From the NCBI GenBank assembly GCA_963710495.1, contig CAVQAI010000012.1, positions 372,001 to 436,000 on the forward strand: a DNA stretch of 64,000 nt. The letters are read 5' to 3'. This document shows positions 1-9,154 of the stretch, piece by piece. The notes under the pieces were generated by a model that worked only from the letters and a program-made list of their open reading frames with translations, ran no database searches and was not told where the DNA came from. The DNA is from Bog-756 sp963710495 (GTDB lineage: Bacteria > Actinomycetota > Acidimicrobiia > Acidimicrobiales > RAAP-2). Numbering within the stretch: position 1 is the stretch's first letter; every line of letters begins with the position of its first letter. The translations under genes were made by a program, and so were the position numbers.

Positions 1-1
1 C

Positions 2-388
2 ATCGTGATCCTGGTCGTCACGTACAAGCTGACGTCGACGCGGTACTTCTACTTCGGCCCCATCGTCGTAGGCTTGCTCGTCATGTACCGCGGCGCTCGC
101 GCCTGGCTCGCGCTGACCCGACAGACATCGAGGGTTTCTCAGACTGCCGGCTCGAGCCCCATGGGCGTTTCGACGGCGAGCACCGGCGGCACAAACGCGC
201 CGGCCGCAACCAGTAGCACCATGAGCGGATCGGCGGACGCGCAGACCGGAGCCACAGACGGAGCATCAACCGTTGTCCCACCGATCGCCTCCACCACCGC
301 GTTCTGCCCTGGGTGCGGAAACAAGCGAGGGGACGGGGCGCGCTTCTGTGCGTCGTGCGGACGTCCGTTCGAGCCAGTGCCCGGGTGA
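2..388 (+). CDS. membrane protein with C-terminal zinc ribbon (5' end cut by window)
   Basis: The reading frame is open to the left edge, so the true start probably lies outside the window; the first in-window start is a GTG at 5. The visible part has one hydrophobic segment near residues 15-32, a Ser/Thr/Ala-rich low-complexity linker of about 60 residues, and a C-terminal zinc ribbon with two CxxC knuckles (CPGCG ... CASCG) followed by a short tail. This is the zinc-ribbon layout often appended to small bacterial membrane proteins, where the ribbon is cytosolic and probably mediates protein contacts. No catalytic residues are visible. It precedes the SARP regulator by 284 bp of unannotated sequence and its role cannot be read from the sequence. 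Confidence 0.6.
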   Translation: MVILVVTYKLTSTRYFYFGPIVVGLLVMYRGARAWLALTRQTSRVSQTAGSSPMGVSTASTGGTNAPAATSSTMSGSADAQTGATDGASTVVPPIASTTAFCPGCGNKRGDGARFCASCGRPFEPVPG

Positions 389-672
389 TCCCCGGTGAGC
401 TACCGCTGGTCAGTCGGTTCTCCAGCCGTGAGGTCCGACGGGCTCGCGGCTGGTGACCTAGTGTCAGCGTCGCGGGTTCGAACAAGTGGGCACCTCGCGA
501 GTCGAAATTGATGATCATGCCAACCGGAGTCCCTCGTGAGCCTTGGCGTAGATCGTCTCGATGTGCGGGTGTCCAACGATTCGTGTCGATGCAGCGATCC
601 GTGTTGGTTCGCTCGGCGGGTCTTTTCAGGCCAGCCTTGCTCTGCCAACACGTGGGATCGTGAGGAAGTCCC

Positions 673-3642
673 TTGGTTCGGTCTTCGCAGGTTGGTCCAG
701 GCGACCCGGAAATCCGTCTTCTCGGCCCACTCGAGGTGCTCCGCGGGAATGAGGTCGTGGACGTCGGCGGCCGCCGACAGCGGTCTGTTCTGGCGCAGCT
801 CGCGCTGCACGTCAACCGCGTGGTCTCCACAAGCAAGCTTAGTGAGGGAGTCTGGGGCGAAGCCGGGCTCGATCGGCCACCCAACACTCTTCAGGTCTAC
901 ATCTACAACCTCCGACGTATCCTCGAGCCCACCAAGGGCAAAGGCGACGCGTACCAACTGATCATCAGTCGCGATCCTGGTTACAGCCTGCAGCTCGCCC
1001 CCGAACTCGTCGACAGCGCCCGCTTCGAAGCCGGCGTCGCGGCAGCCCGACGGTTCCGGAGCAGTGGGCATGTCGCGAGCGCCATCGAGGACTATCTGGC
1101 TGCGGAATCTTGCTGGCATGGCCTGGCGCTGGAGGACCTCATCTTCGAGCCGTTCGCTGCGGTTGAGGCCAATCGTCTCGAGACAATGAGACTCGATGCG
1201 CTCGAAGAGCGGATCGATCTCCAGCTGCAACTGGGGGGTCACGATGACCTGGTCGGCGTGTTGGAGTCACTGGTGCGCGATCATCCGTTCCGGGAGGGTC
1301 TGCGGTCCAAGCTGATGGTCTGTCTCTACCGATGCCAGCGGCAAGCTGACGCATTGAAGGCTTTTGACGAGGGGCAAGAAGCCCTCCTCGAGCACCTCGG
1401 TTTGGACCCCGGACCGCGACTATCCGAGCTTCGGATCGCGGTTCTCAATCACGATCCCAGCTTGAACTTGCCCTCTGGTGCGGTCATCACGAAGGCCGTG
1501 GCCGATCCGCCACTGGCAAGCGACTCATCTCCCACGATCGGGCCACCTCGCCCCTTGCCTCGTCCGCTCACCAAGTTGGTCGGCCGCGGTGATGAAATCG
1601 AAAGGGTCCTTGGATCGGTTGAAGTGAACACCGTCACCACCGTCGTCGGAGCGGCCGGATGCGGAAAGTCTCGGGTCGCGATGGGGGCAACTGCCGAATT
1701 GGCTCCCTCGTACCCTGGAGGAGTGTTCGTGATCGATCTGGCGGCGGTCAACGACCCCAGGGAAGTCGGCGCCCGGGTGTCCCAAGAACTGGGCGTCCAG
1801 GGGGGTCAGGCGTGGCCACCGGCTCGCCGGATCGCCGAGGCGCTGCACCACCAGATGGTCCTCATCCTTCTCGATAATTGCGATCAGGTGATCGACGCCA
1901 CGGCCAAGCTTGCTGCGGAGATCGCCACTTCGACGTCACAATGTCGATTGCTCCTGACAAGCCGCGAGGCGTTGCGAGTACCTGGCGAATTCGTCATCGA
2001 GGTCCGACCCCTGCGGGTCCCACGGTCAGATGTCGAACCTATCGACGCTGCCAGGTACGAGGCGGTCGAGCTTTTCCTCGATAGAGCACAAGCGGTCGAC
2101 CCCTCATTCCAGTTGGACGAAGCCACGGTCGGCGCCGTGGTGGGGCTCGTCACGTACCTGGACGGTCTGCCCCTCGCCATCGAGTTGGTCGCCTCACGCT
2201 TGCGGGCGCTTTCCGCACAGGAGTTGTCGATGCGCCTTGGGGAACGCCTGAAGCTTCTCGACCTGAGCCATCGAACTCCGGACAGTCGGCAGCAGACGCT
2301 ACGAACGACCATCGATTGGAGCTATGAGCTGCTAACAGAGGCAGAGCGGATGGCCCTTTGCCAACTGTCGGTGTTCACGGGAGGGTGCAGCCTCGCCGCG
2401 GCCGAGCAAGTCTGGACTCCCGGATCGGCGACCGACGAGTTACTGGACCTTCTCGATCGACTCGTAGGCAAGTCCTTGGTGTCATCGTCGATCACAGGGT
2501 CAAGTCGACGTTATCGGATGCAAGAGATCGTGCGAGAGTATGCGCTTCAGAAACTGGACGACCAAGGCATCCGCCGGAGCGTTGAAGGACGGATATCACA
2601 CTGGTGTCTTGATTTCGTCCAAGGATGGGCTTCAAACCTGGTCGAACGAGCGTCCACGTCGGCGGTCGACGCGATAGAGGCCGAGCGAGCCAATCTTCTC
2701 TTTGGTGCCTCGTGGCTCCTGGACAACGGCGAGTCAACCGATGGGCTCAAGATCGTGGAGATTCTCACCGAGCTGTGGATCCGACGGGGGAGATGGAGTG
2801 AGGCTCGCACCTGGATCACCCGGGCCATCGCTGCGGTGCACACGCCGTCCGAACCGGCCGAGGACGACATCGCTGGCCGGCTGATGTCGAGCCTGTCAAC
2901 CGTCTGCACGGAGCTCGGTGACGACAACACTGCGCAGCAGTGGGCCTCTGAGGCTGTGTCGCTGTTCGACAAGCGCTCCCTTCCGCTCGAAGCCGCTTCG
3001 GCTCTATGTGTGCTCGGCAGAGCGCATCGCGCTGCCGGCGATCTGGACGGCGCTGAGTCGCTGGCCCTCGAAGCCCAGAAGCGTTTCCGGACCTACCAGA
3101 GCTCGCACGGGGAGGCCGTCACTCTTCGGGATCTCGGCGTGGTCGCCCGCCTGCGTGGTGACAATCGCCGCGCCCGTGTTCTCCTCGAGGAGGGGCTTGC
3201 TCTGTTTCGCGATGCCAACACAACGATGTCGGCGCGGGGTCCTGGTCGGGTGCCGGCGCGAGGCATCTCGGAATTCGTCAACCAGCTGGGCAGCATTGCT
3301 GAGAAGGAGGGCGATGTGGCGGCGGCGCATGAGCTCCTCAACGAGGGTTTCGACCTCGCCAACCAACGTGGCAACATCATCGGGATAGCGGAGAGTCTCA
3401 TTAGCCTGGGCTATCTGAGCCTGCAGCGGGAGGACGTCGTGCGCGCGGCTCAACTCCTCGGAGCGGTCAGTGCGATGTGTGCAGATCACCAGACCGTTCT
3501 GTCGCGAGCCGCGGAATCGGGACGGAGGGGTCTCGAAGAGGAAGTGACGGGTCAGCTGGGTTTGGATGCTTCGGAGGCCGCACAAGAGGCAGGGGCGGCG
3601 CTGACACCGGATGACGTGGTCAAGCTGGCCTTGTCAGTGTGA
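673..3642 (+). CDS. SARP/AfsR-type transcriptional regulator with NB-ARC ATPase and TPR-like C-terminus
   Basis: A 989-residue multidomain regulator. Residues 13-105 form an OmpR-like winged helix, followed by a BTAD helical domain at about 112-257. Together these define the SARP family of actinomycete activators. A STAND/NB-ARC-type ATPase follows: P-loop GAAGCGKSR near 326-334 and a Walker B-like LILLDNCDQ near 400. The last 350 residues are helical TPR-like repeats, as in AfsR and related signal-integrating activators. The TTG start at 673 is chosen because a GAGGAAG ribosome binding site sits 4-5 nt upstream. It ends 38 bp from the convergent kinase gene. It could control the adjacent signalling cluster, but that is inferred only from proximity; no binding site was identified. 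Confidence 0.88.
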   Translation: MVRSSQVGPGDPEIRLLGPLEVLRGNEVVDVGGRRQRSVLAQLALHVNRVVSTSKLSEGVWGEAGLDRPPNTLQVYIYNLRRILEPTKGKGDAYQLIISRDPGYSLQLAPELVDSARFEAGVAAARRFRSSGHVASAIEDYLAAESCWHGLALEDLIFEPFAAVEANRLETMRLDALEERIDLQLQLGGHDDLVGVLESLVRDHPFREGLRSKLMVCLYRCQRQADALKAFDEGQEALLEHLGLDPGPRLSELRIAVLNHDPSLNLPSGAVITKAVADPPLASDSSPTIGPPRPLPRPLTKLVGRGDEIERVLGSVEVNTVTTVVGAAGCGKSRVAMGATAELAPSYPGGVFVIDLAAVNDPREVGARVSQELGVQGGQAWPPARRIAEALHHQMVLILLDNCDQVIDATAKLAAEIATSTSQCRLLLTSREALRVPGEFVIEVRPLRVPRSDVEPIDAARYEAVELFLDRAQAVDPSFQLDEATVGAVVGLVTYLDGLPLAIELVASRLRALSAQELSMRLGERLKLLDLSHRTPDSRQQTLRTTIDWSYELLTEAERMALCQLSVFTGGCSLAAAEQVWTPGSATDELLDLLDRLVGKSLVSSSITGSSRRYRMQEIVREYALQKLDDQGIRRSVEGRISHWCLDFVQGWASNLVERASTSAVDAIEAERANLLFGASWLLDNGESTDGLKIVEILTELWIRRGRWSEARTWITRAIAAVHTPSEPAEDDIAGRLMSSLSTVCTELGDDNTAQQWASEAVSLFDKRSLPLEAASALCVLGRAHRAAGDLDGAESLALEAQKRFRTYQSSHGEAVTLRDLGVVARLRGDNRRARVLLEEGLALFRDANTTMSARGPGRVPARGISEFVNQLGSIAEKEGDVAAAHELLNEGFDLANQRGNIIGIAESLISLGYLSLQREDVVRAAQLLGAVSAMCADHQTVLSRAAESGRRGLEEEVTGQLGLDASEAAQEAGAALTPDDVVKLALSV

Positions 3643-3679
3643 CCACGCGTTCCAGTCCCGAGCGATTGCCTGACGGCGG

Positions 3680-5053
3680 TCATGGGGAACTCGGGTGTCC
3701 GGATAGATGGATCCTCCCCACTCCAGACCCGAAGTTGAGCGTCATCGGCCGGACGCCGAGAAGCTGCTCCGGCTCAACGGATTTCTTGTCCTCTCCTTCG
3801 GGCACGACCGTCCAAGTCTTCGAACTCACATTGCGGATCGCCATCGTGTGCACGGATGTATTCCGCGGGATCTCGATCCGCCCGACGATCTCCTCGTGGC
3901 TCCCTTTTTTGTCCAAGTGGAATGCCGAGATAGTGGAACCATCGCAGAGGACCACGTTTCCGCCGGCCATCGTCAACATGACCGGGGGATTGGGAATGTC
4001 GCCGCATTGCCAGCAGGGCTTGGCAGGATTGTCGGAGTCGTAGATCAGGGCGGCCCGGCACTGGCAGACAAATATTGAATCGGCGAGCCGGAGCATCGCA
4101 CGGCGCCACCTCCCCTCCATGACCCGGCCCGTAAGGGAAGGAGCCAGCCCCTCGGTGAAGGCTTGGGTGAATAGCCGCCGAAGATAGTCAGGATAAAAAG
4201 GCCACAAGACGAAGCTCGCATCCCCAGGGGGAGGCCGGTTGGAGGCATCGAAGGGATCGAAGACGAAGAGGGGATCAAGTCCGTACGTCTGCAGGTGGGC
4301 AGTGGTATCAGAGACCCGATTGGCCGTGTTCCACGAGACGGCTGCTTCGGATCGGATCCCATTCAGCGGATCTCGCTTCATGAACAGCCAGAACAACAGG
4401 GTTGCCAGCGAGAACAGGTCGGTCGCGGTGGATGGCTGTACCCCGTCGCCTCCTCGGACGATCTCGGGTGCCATGAATTTCCTGGTTCCCCTGATGAATG
4501 TTGTCTCGTCCGTCTTGCCGACATTGTCGTTGTCGACGATGGCAATCTCGGCTCGTTCGGGGTCGACCATGATATTGCTCAGGCTGATGTCTCGGTAGCA
4601 CAGGCCCTTGCCATGGAGCGCCTCGAACGCCTCCACGATCTTCCTTCCTATGGTGACGAGGCTGCGGAGGTAGGGAACGGCATCAGACCTGTCCGTACCC
4701 TGCAGGATCATCTGGGAGACGCTGATGAACCGACTCCGGTCGACAAGAGGCATCACGTACCCAAAGCCGGGGAGGTGATCACTCTTGACCAGGTCGAGCG
4801 GCCAAACGAAATCGAGGTGAGGACTTCCGAGACCGATCAACGAGTAGATGTGCTCCTCGACAACCTCGATGCCGCTGAACGGCCAGCGCCATTTCACGGC
4901 GAATGGGTGGTCCCGAAGCCGGGCTTCGTAAAGGATTCCCTCTCCACCTCTTTTGATTTCGGTTCCCACGGTGAGAGTCGCGCCGGCGCGGTCCATGGAG
5001 AGGAGGTCGCCGGAAGAGGGGACCGGAGGCAGCCCGTCCGAGGTCGTACTCAT
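3680..5053 (-). CDS. serine/threonine protein kinase of a TerY-P-like triad, with zinc ribbon
   Basis: A 457-residue soluble kinase. A glycine-rich segment (RGGEGILYEA, about 35-44) is followed by the ATP-binding lysine in FAVK (K54). The catalytic loop is YRD (153-155) with N160 instead of the usual HRD, and the metal-binding DFG is replaced by DND (174-176). An APE motif (MAPE, about 194-197) is present. After the kinase fold a C-terminal CxC...CxxC pair (CQC and CWQC) suggests a zinc ribbon, then a beta-rich stretch that might be a degenerate FHA-like fold. No membrane segment is visible. It is last in a minus-strand run after the PP2C gene (16-bp gap), matching the VWA-PP2C-kinase triads found near Ter systems. 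The retained Lys/Asp/Asn suggest it is active. Confidence 0.85.
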   Translation of the reverse strand: MSTTSDGLPPVPSSGDLLSMDRAGATLTVGTEIKRGGEGILYEARLRDHPFAVKWRWPFSGIEVVEEHIYSLIGLGSPHLDFVWPLDLVKSDHLPGFGYVMPLVDRSRFISVSQMILQGTDRSDAVPYLRSLVTIGRKIVEAFEALHGKGLCYRDISLSNIMVDPERAEIAIVDNDNVGKTDETTFIRGTRKFMAPEIVRGGDGVQPSTATDLFSLATLLFWLFMKRDPLNGIRSEAAVSWNTANRVSDTTAHLQTYGLDPLFVFDPFDASNRPPPGDASFVLWPFYPDYLRRLFTQAFTEGLAPSLTGRVMEGRWRRAMLRLADSIFVCQCRAALIYDSDNPAKPCWQCGDIPNPPVMLTMAGGNVVLCDGSTISAFHLDKKGSHEEIVGRIEIPRNTSVHTMAIRNVSSKTWTVVPEGEDKKSVEPEQLLGVRPMTLNFGSGVGRIHLSGHPSSP

Positions 5054-5069
5054 TGGTCGCCCCCGTCAG

Positions 5070-6524
5070 TCATTGCCGCCTACCGGGCGGGCTGGATCCA
5101 CCCACCGGGGACTCGGTGGCCGAGGTGCGGTTGACCGGTTGGGCGATCGTCGACGTGGTAGTTGATGAATTCTCGACGATGGAGGTCGGCGACGATTCTG
5201 GGGAGAGCGCAGGCGACGTCCCAGGTGACTGTGTTCCCGTCGACCCGGTGTTGCCCAAATGGCGCCGGTCGAGTGGAGTAGTCGAGGAGGTCGTTGCCGG
5301 AGTCGTGTTCACCGTTGTGGTTGAAGGATTGCTCGTCGAGGGTGAGCCCGGCGCCGGTGAACTGCCGGAGTTCAGGAGCAGGAACACGACGAGGATGGCG
5401 ACCACAACGGCAACGGTGGCAACAGTCCAAGCCCGCCGATTCATGGCCCTCTGTGGTGGCGGGGCTTCCCCCGGCGGGCGATCCATCGATGCAACTGGCG
5501 TCGGACGATGGATTGCGGACCCTGGATTGACCGGGACTGTCTCTTCCCCACTATTAGCCAGGGCTTGTGGGGAAGATTCTGCGCGAGACGGAGGGGGGTT
5601 GGGAACCAGCAGGGTGGCTGGCACCGTGTCGCCGAGCTCCGTGGACTGCGGTCCAGGGGTGAGGGCCGATGTTTCCGTGGTCAGAACCAGCGCCACGGTG
5701 ACATCGTCCGCGCTGCCCTCGACCGAAGCACACTCATCCACCCAGGTCGGGAGCTGTTCCTCGATCCAGCCCAGTCCGCGCTGGCGCACCATGTCGAGGA
5801 GGTCCGACCCGACGGCCGGCTCCCAAGGGTCAGCGATCTGGGCGTTTCCGAAGCCGTCGGTCGCCAGGAGGATCCCCGCCACCTCGGTCATCGTTCGATC
5901 AATGGCAGCGACCCTGAACGCGTCGGTCGCATCGGGCTGACAGAGACTCGTGGTCTGTCGTCCATCGAGCCGGGCATCGCCGGGGACCGGGGTGCTGACT
6001 CGACCGTTCAGATGCAGCACCACGGCGTTGCCGTCGCCGATCTGGGCCAACAGAATGCTCCGGCCCCACAACAGTGCGATGAGCAGTGTTGATCCGTAGG
6101 CCAGGTCGGGAGAGCTGCCCAGCTCCTTCAGGAGGGCTCGCTCGCCTTCGCTGAACGGATCATAGGCCACATCCTCGGCGACCATCGACCGCCATTCGCT
6201 CACGATCGGGGAAATGAGAGCAGACCTCGCCAGCTCTTCCGGACTGCTCGATGGCATCTCGCGAAGAATCAGGGTGGCGTCCGCCGCGCACCGACAGGCG
6301 CTCTCGACCGCGAATCGGGATCCCCGTTCACTTCTGAAGTGTCGGCGGTCACCGTGACCGTCGGCAACGGCGACGACGAGCGCATCCTTGTCCAAATGGC
6401 CAAGCCGTTGAGACAGGTGTGCATCCTGGTTCGGGGCACCGCTGTGTAGGTGTGACGCACCCCGGGCCGACGCAGCGAGGATGCGCCATTGTGGGTCGGA
6501 TTTGGTCATATTCGATTGAGTCAA
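5070..6524 (-). CDS. PP2C-family phosphatase with C-terminal membrane anchor
   Basis: A 484-residue Mn/Mg-dependent Ser/Thr phosphatase. Residues 15-290 carry the PP2C signatures: NQD (32-34), ADGHGD (54-59), IGDGN, ATDGFGN and the closing DDVTVALV. Acidic metal ligands are intact, so activity is expected. A Pro-rich linker leads to one membrane helix at about 366-385 (RAWTVATV...FLLL) and a roughly 97-residue Ser/Thr/Pro-rich tail predicted to lie outside the cell. This puts the catalytic domain in the cytosol, tethered to the membrane. It is flanked by the VWA gene (28-bp gap) and the kinase gene (16-bp gap), as expected for a kinase-phosphatase-VWA signalling unit. The external tail is unusual for the triad and may contact the wall. 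Confidence 0.9.
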   Translation of the reverse strand: MTQSNMTKSDPQWRILAASARGASHLHSGAPNQDAHLSQRLGHLDKDALVVAVADGHGDRRHFRSERGSRFAVESACRCAADATLILREMPSSSPEELARSALISPIVSEWRSMVAEDVAYDPFSEGERALLKELGSSPDLAYGSTLLIALLWGRSILLAQIGDGNAVVLHLNGRVSTPVPGDARLDGRQTTSLCQPDATDAFRVAAIDRTMTEVAGILLATDGFGNAQIADPWEPAVGSDLLDMVRQRGLGWIEEQLPTWVDECASVEGSADDVTVALVLTTETSALTPGPQSTELGDTVPATLLVPNPPPSRAESSPQALANSGEETVPVNPGSAIHRPTPVASMDRPPGEAPPPQRAMNRRAWTVATVAVVVAILVVFLLLNSGSSPAPGSPSTSNPSTTTVNTTPATTSSTTPLDRRHLGNTGSTGTQSPGTSPALSPESSPTSIVENSSTTTSTIAQPVNRTSATESPVGGSSPPGRRQ

Positions 6525-6552
6525 GGCTGCTGTTCCAGGGCCAACCAGGTCA

Positions 6553-7263
6553 TCAAATGATTGGTTCGTCGTCGTCGGGTGTCTTCAGAAGCTTCTCGAC
6601 GACGCCGGCCCGGTCGACGCCCCCCTCGGACATCCGAGAGACGGCGATCGACACAGCTACAAGGAGGTCAACGAGGGAATCCGAGCGCTCCGCTACGAGT
6701 ACCGGAACCGACGGATCGCCGATGAAGCGGTTGAGGTACTCGGAGTTGGCATCAGCCCCGATGGCGACGGCAGCACGGAACGCCGCCTTTCCGGCGGGCT
6801 CAGTCAACAGCGCGTCGAGGCCGGCATCGAATTCACCTGGTCGGTCGGTCGGCAGTCCGTCGGTGACAAGTACGATGGCGGGTCGCAGGGCCCTGCTTTC
6901 CAAACGATCGGGCGCGAGGGCCCGGCCGACCTCACGAAATGCCGCGCCCATATTGGTCCAACCGTGTTGTACGGCCTTGATGTCCGTCCAGTAACGACGG
7001 AACTCGGCGATCGGTACCGGTTCTTCGATGTGCCATTCCGGCTCGGTGGCGAACTTCAAGACACGGAATTTCAATTCGGCTTCCAGCTCGCCCCGATCCC
7101 AGTCCTCGAAGTTCTGGAGCATTTGGATGATAGCGAAGTTCAGTGAGTCCATCTTCTTCCCGTCCATACCACCCGAGCAATCGGCGAGGATGAACAGATG
7201 AAGGGGGCGGCGGGCGACGCCGCCACCCGGCATCACTGTGTGCGTGATCTCCGAAGTGGTCAT
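6553..7263 (-). CDS. TerY-like VWA domain protein
   Basis: A 236-residue soluble protein made almost entirely of a von Willebrand A domain. The MIDAS motif appears as DCSGGMDGKK near the N-terminus, and a later LVTDGLPTD segment supplies another metal-site Asp; the DxSGxM-G-K pattern is typical of TerY-like proteins. Such domains bind a divalent metal and a partner protein, and in Ter-associated triads the VWA protein is thought to be a target or adaptor for the kinase and phosphatase. The ATG at 7263 is preferred over an in-frame GTG at 7293 because GAAGGAG lies 8 nt upstream of it. It sits directly upstream of the PP2C gene in the same transcriptional direction. Confidence 0.87.
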   Translation of the reverse strand: MTTSEITHTVMPGGGVARRPLHLFILADCSGGMDGKKMDSLNFAIIQMLQNFEDWDRGELEAELKFRVLKFATEPEWHIEEPVPIAEFRRYWTDIKAVQHGWTNMGAAFREVGRALAPDRLESRALRPAIVLVTDGLPTDRPGEFDAGLDALLTEPAGKAAFRAAVAIGADANSEYLNRFIGDPSVPVLVAERSDSLVDLLVAVSIAVSRMSEGGVDRAGVVEKLLKTPDDDEPII

Positions 7264-7315
7264 GGGATCGGCTCCTTCGCTGCGCCCCTTCACTGTGCCT
7301 TCGAAGGGATGGGCT

Positions 7316-8458
7316 CTAGTTGTACGGACCGGCAGATTGGTGCCACCAATTGTAGAGGTCGCTCATTGGCGCTCCTGCCTGTCCGATGGCTTGGATGAAG
7401 GCGTCCTCAGTCGGGATCGTCCAGACGTACACGGGCTTCGTTCCAGAGGAGTCGATGGAGTAGCACTCTATGACTTGGCCCGATATCGATGGATACTTGC
7501 TGTTCGACCATGTTGAGGAACCCCCGTCGGTGGACGTCTGGCAGTCCCCTCCCTGTGACGAAAAACTGACGTCGCTGTTGAGCGCGTTGAAGCTTGTCTG
7601 GTAGTCGGACTCGGTGTCGAACTGATAGGCAAATACCTCCCCGCCGGTCAAGGTACTCGGCGAGCAACTGATCTGGGCGACAAGGCCTTGGAATCCGTTT
7701 GGTATCGCGATTGGAGCGCATTGAGATGCGTCCACGTCGCTCGGCAGCAGTTGGTCGAGAGGCACACCAGCCGTCGTCGTGGGTTGCGTGGTGCTCGGGG
7801 AGGTCGAGGTAGTCGTCGCCGGCGGCTGGGTCGTGGTCGTTGGCGAGGAGGACGACTTGCGGGTCAATCCCACGATCGCCACGATTGCGACGATCACCAC
7901 CACTGCAACGGCGATGATCACCGGCTGCCGCGGACCGCCCGGCCGGCCCGCCCCGGAGGACCCGTGTGTCGGGGTTGCCTCGCCGACTTGGGCCGGTCGG
8001 ACGATAACGCCTTGCGTCGCAGCCAGATCTGGGGCCACGGTCGCACCAGGCAACTGTGTGGCCTGGCTTACCGGTGCGACTGTCGCGTTCGTGTCCGCAT
8101 GCGCACCTTGTGTTGCGGCGTAACCAAGGGCTTGCACGATTTCGTTTGCGACCCAATCGCAACCATTGGCGTCGTTTGGAGTTGTCCTGACCATCCGATC
8201 GGCGGAAGCTCGCACGGCGGACCCCGGATCGAGACCGCTCTCGATCTTCTGGTTTAGTTCGTCGGCGACCCCGGCCTCGACGGCCTGCTTCAGGAGCTCC
8301 TTGGTTCTCTCCGGTACGTCGTTGAACTGATCGCTCAGGATGGCGGAGAAGGCAGTGTCCCCTGGTTGTGGTCTTGAAAGGATCGATATTCCCCTCTCCC
8401 TGACGATCCGTTGCAAGCTGTCTTGCACTTGGTCATTCGGATCCCACGAAGTGCCCAT
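7316..8458 (-). CDS. single-pass membrane protein, novel N-terminal domain plus secreted Cys domain
   Basis: A 380-residue protein not assigned to a named family. Residues 1-115 form a helical cytosolic domain beginning SWDPND...LQRIVR that recurs in the protein encoded at 9155-10297. After a Gly/Pro linker there is one membrane helix at about 179-198, then a Ser/Thr-rich wall-spanning stretch and an extracytoplasmic domain at about 238-380 with conserved cysteines (ASQC, ISCSP, GGDCQ, IECY). That external domain resembles the one encoded at 14267-15058. The layout, cytosolic domain - membrane - external domain, suggests a sensor or anchor. It lies between the FHA and VWA genes, 52 bp from the latter, on the same strand. 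No enzymatic motif is visible. Confidence 0.78.
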   Translation of the reverse strand: MGTSWDPNDQVQDSLQRIVRERGISILSRPQPGDTAFSAILSDQFNDVPERTKELLKQAVEAGVADELNQKIESGLDPGSAVRASADRMVRTTPNDANGCDWVANEIVQALGYAATQGAHADTNATVAPVSQATQLPGATVAPDLAATQGVIVRPAQVGEATPTHGSSGAGRPGGPRQPVIIAVAVVVIVAIVAIVGLTRKSSSSPTTTTQPPATTTSTSPSTTQPTTTAGVPLDQLLPSDVDASQCAPIAIPNGFQGLVAQISCSPSTLTGGEVFAYQFDTESDYQTSFNALNSDVSFSSQGGDCQTSTDGGSSTWSNSKYPSISGQVIECYSIDSSGTKPVYVWTIPTEDAFIQAIGQAGAPMSDLYNWWHQSAGPYN

Positions 8459-8551
8459 CAGTCATGGTCCTCTCTTGAGTCTCCATCTGGTGTTGCGATA
8501 ACGATGTGCCGGAAGGCCGGTCGCCGTACAGGACGTGGTACTTCGTAGGGG

Positions 8552-8869
8552 TCATCCATGGCGGTTCGCGTTCTGTGGAGGCCGAACTGGATCCATTCGT
8601 ACGACTGGACCTCGGGTCGAGGAGAGCGAGATCTCGATCGGCCCGTCGACAGCAAAGCGCCCAACGGGCTTACCCGCCAGGAACGTGCGTCCCTTCGCCA
8701 CTTCGGTGAACGTCCACCCAGTGGGGCCCCAGGCCAAGCGGGCATGGTGCCGGGAAACGGTGGAATCGTCGATGACGATGTCGTTGTCCTGGCTCCGCCC
8801 GATCTGGACGACCTCCTCAGAACGGAACTCATGCGTCACGCCTCGGACCGTGATCCGCAGCTCGTTCAT
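8552..8869 (-). CDS. single FHA domain protein
   Basis: A 105-residue protein that is essentially one forkhead-associated domain, a phosphothreonine-binding beta sandwich. The diagnostic residues are present: IGR near 23-25, the SRHH motif at 39-42 that contacts phosphothreonine, and the following beta strands (TGWTFTEV). The ATG at 8869 is chosen because GAGGAA lies 5 nt upstream; the open frame reaches 9118 but the extra residues look unlike protein. It is placed between two membrane-protein genes in the kinase/PP2C/VWA cluster, so it is a natural reader for threonines phosphorylated by the neighbouring kinase. The partner is not shown by the sequence. Confidence 0.82.
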   Translation of the reverse strand: MNELRITVRGVTHEFRSEEVVQIGRSQDNDIVIDDSTVSRHHARLAWGPTGWTFTEVAKGRTFLAGKPVGRFAVDGPIEISLSSTRGPVVRMDPVRPPQNANRHG

Positions 8870-9154
8870 TGTTTCCTCGCCGCTCTTGCCCATTCGACGG
8901 GCAGCCAACATTCCGCCGGTCAACCAACGACCATCGAGACTCATTTTGGCACCGTGTGGATCTGAATGCTCGACGATTGCTTGCCACCCGTGGAGCATGC
9001 GGACTTCACCTGAAGTGCCAATGAGCCCCCACTGAATTCTCGGTGGCCGTGCCGAGCCACCGATCCTGATCCCACAGCGACATGGGAGAAGCGGAGCTTG
9101 GTGGTCGAGATCGTTCAACTCGAAGGTGATCGCTCGCTCCCTGGTGAGGGGTGA

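Noticed and set aside
400..1242. Minus-strand 280-codon frame
   Set aside because: It lies opposite the well-supported SARP gene and shows no family pattern.
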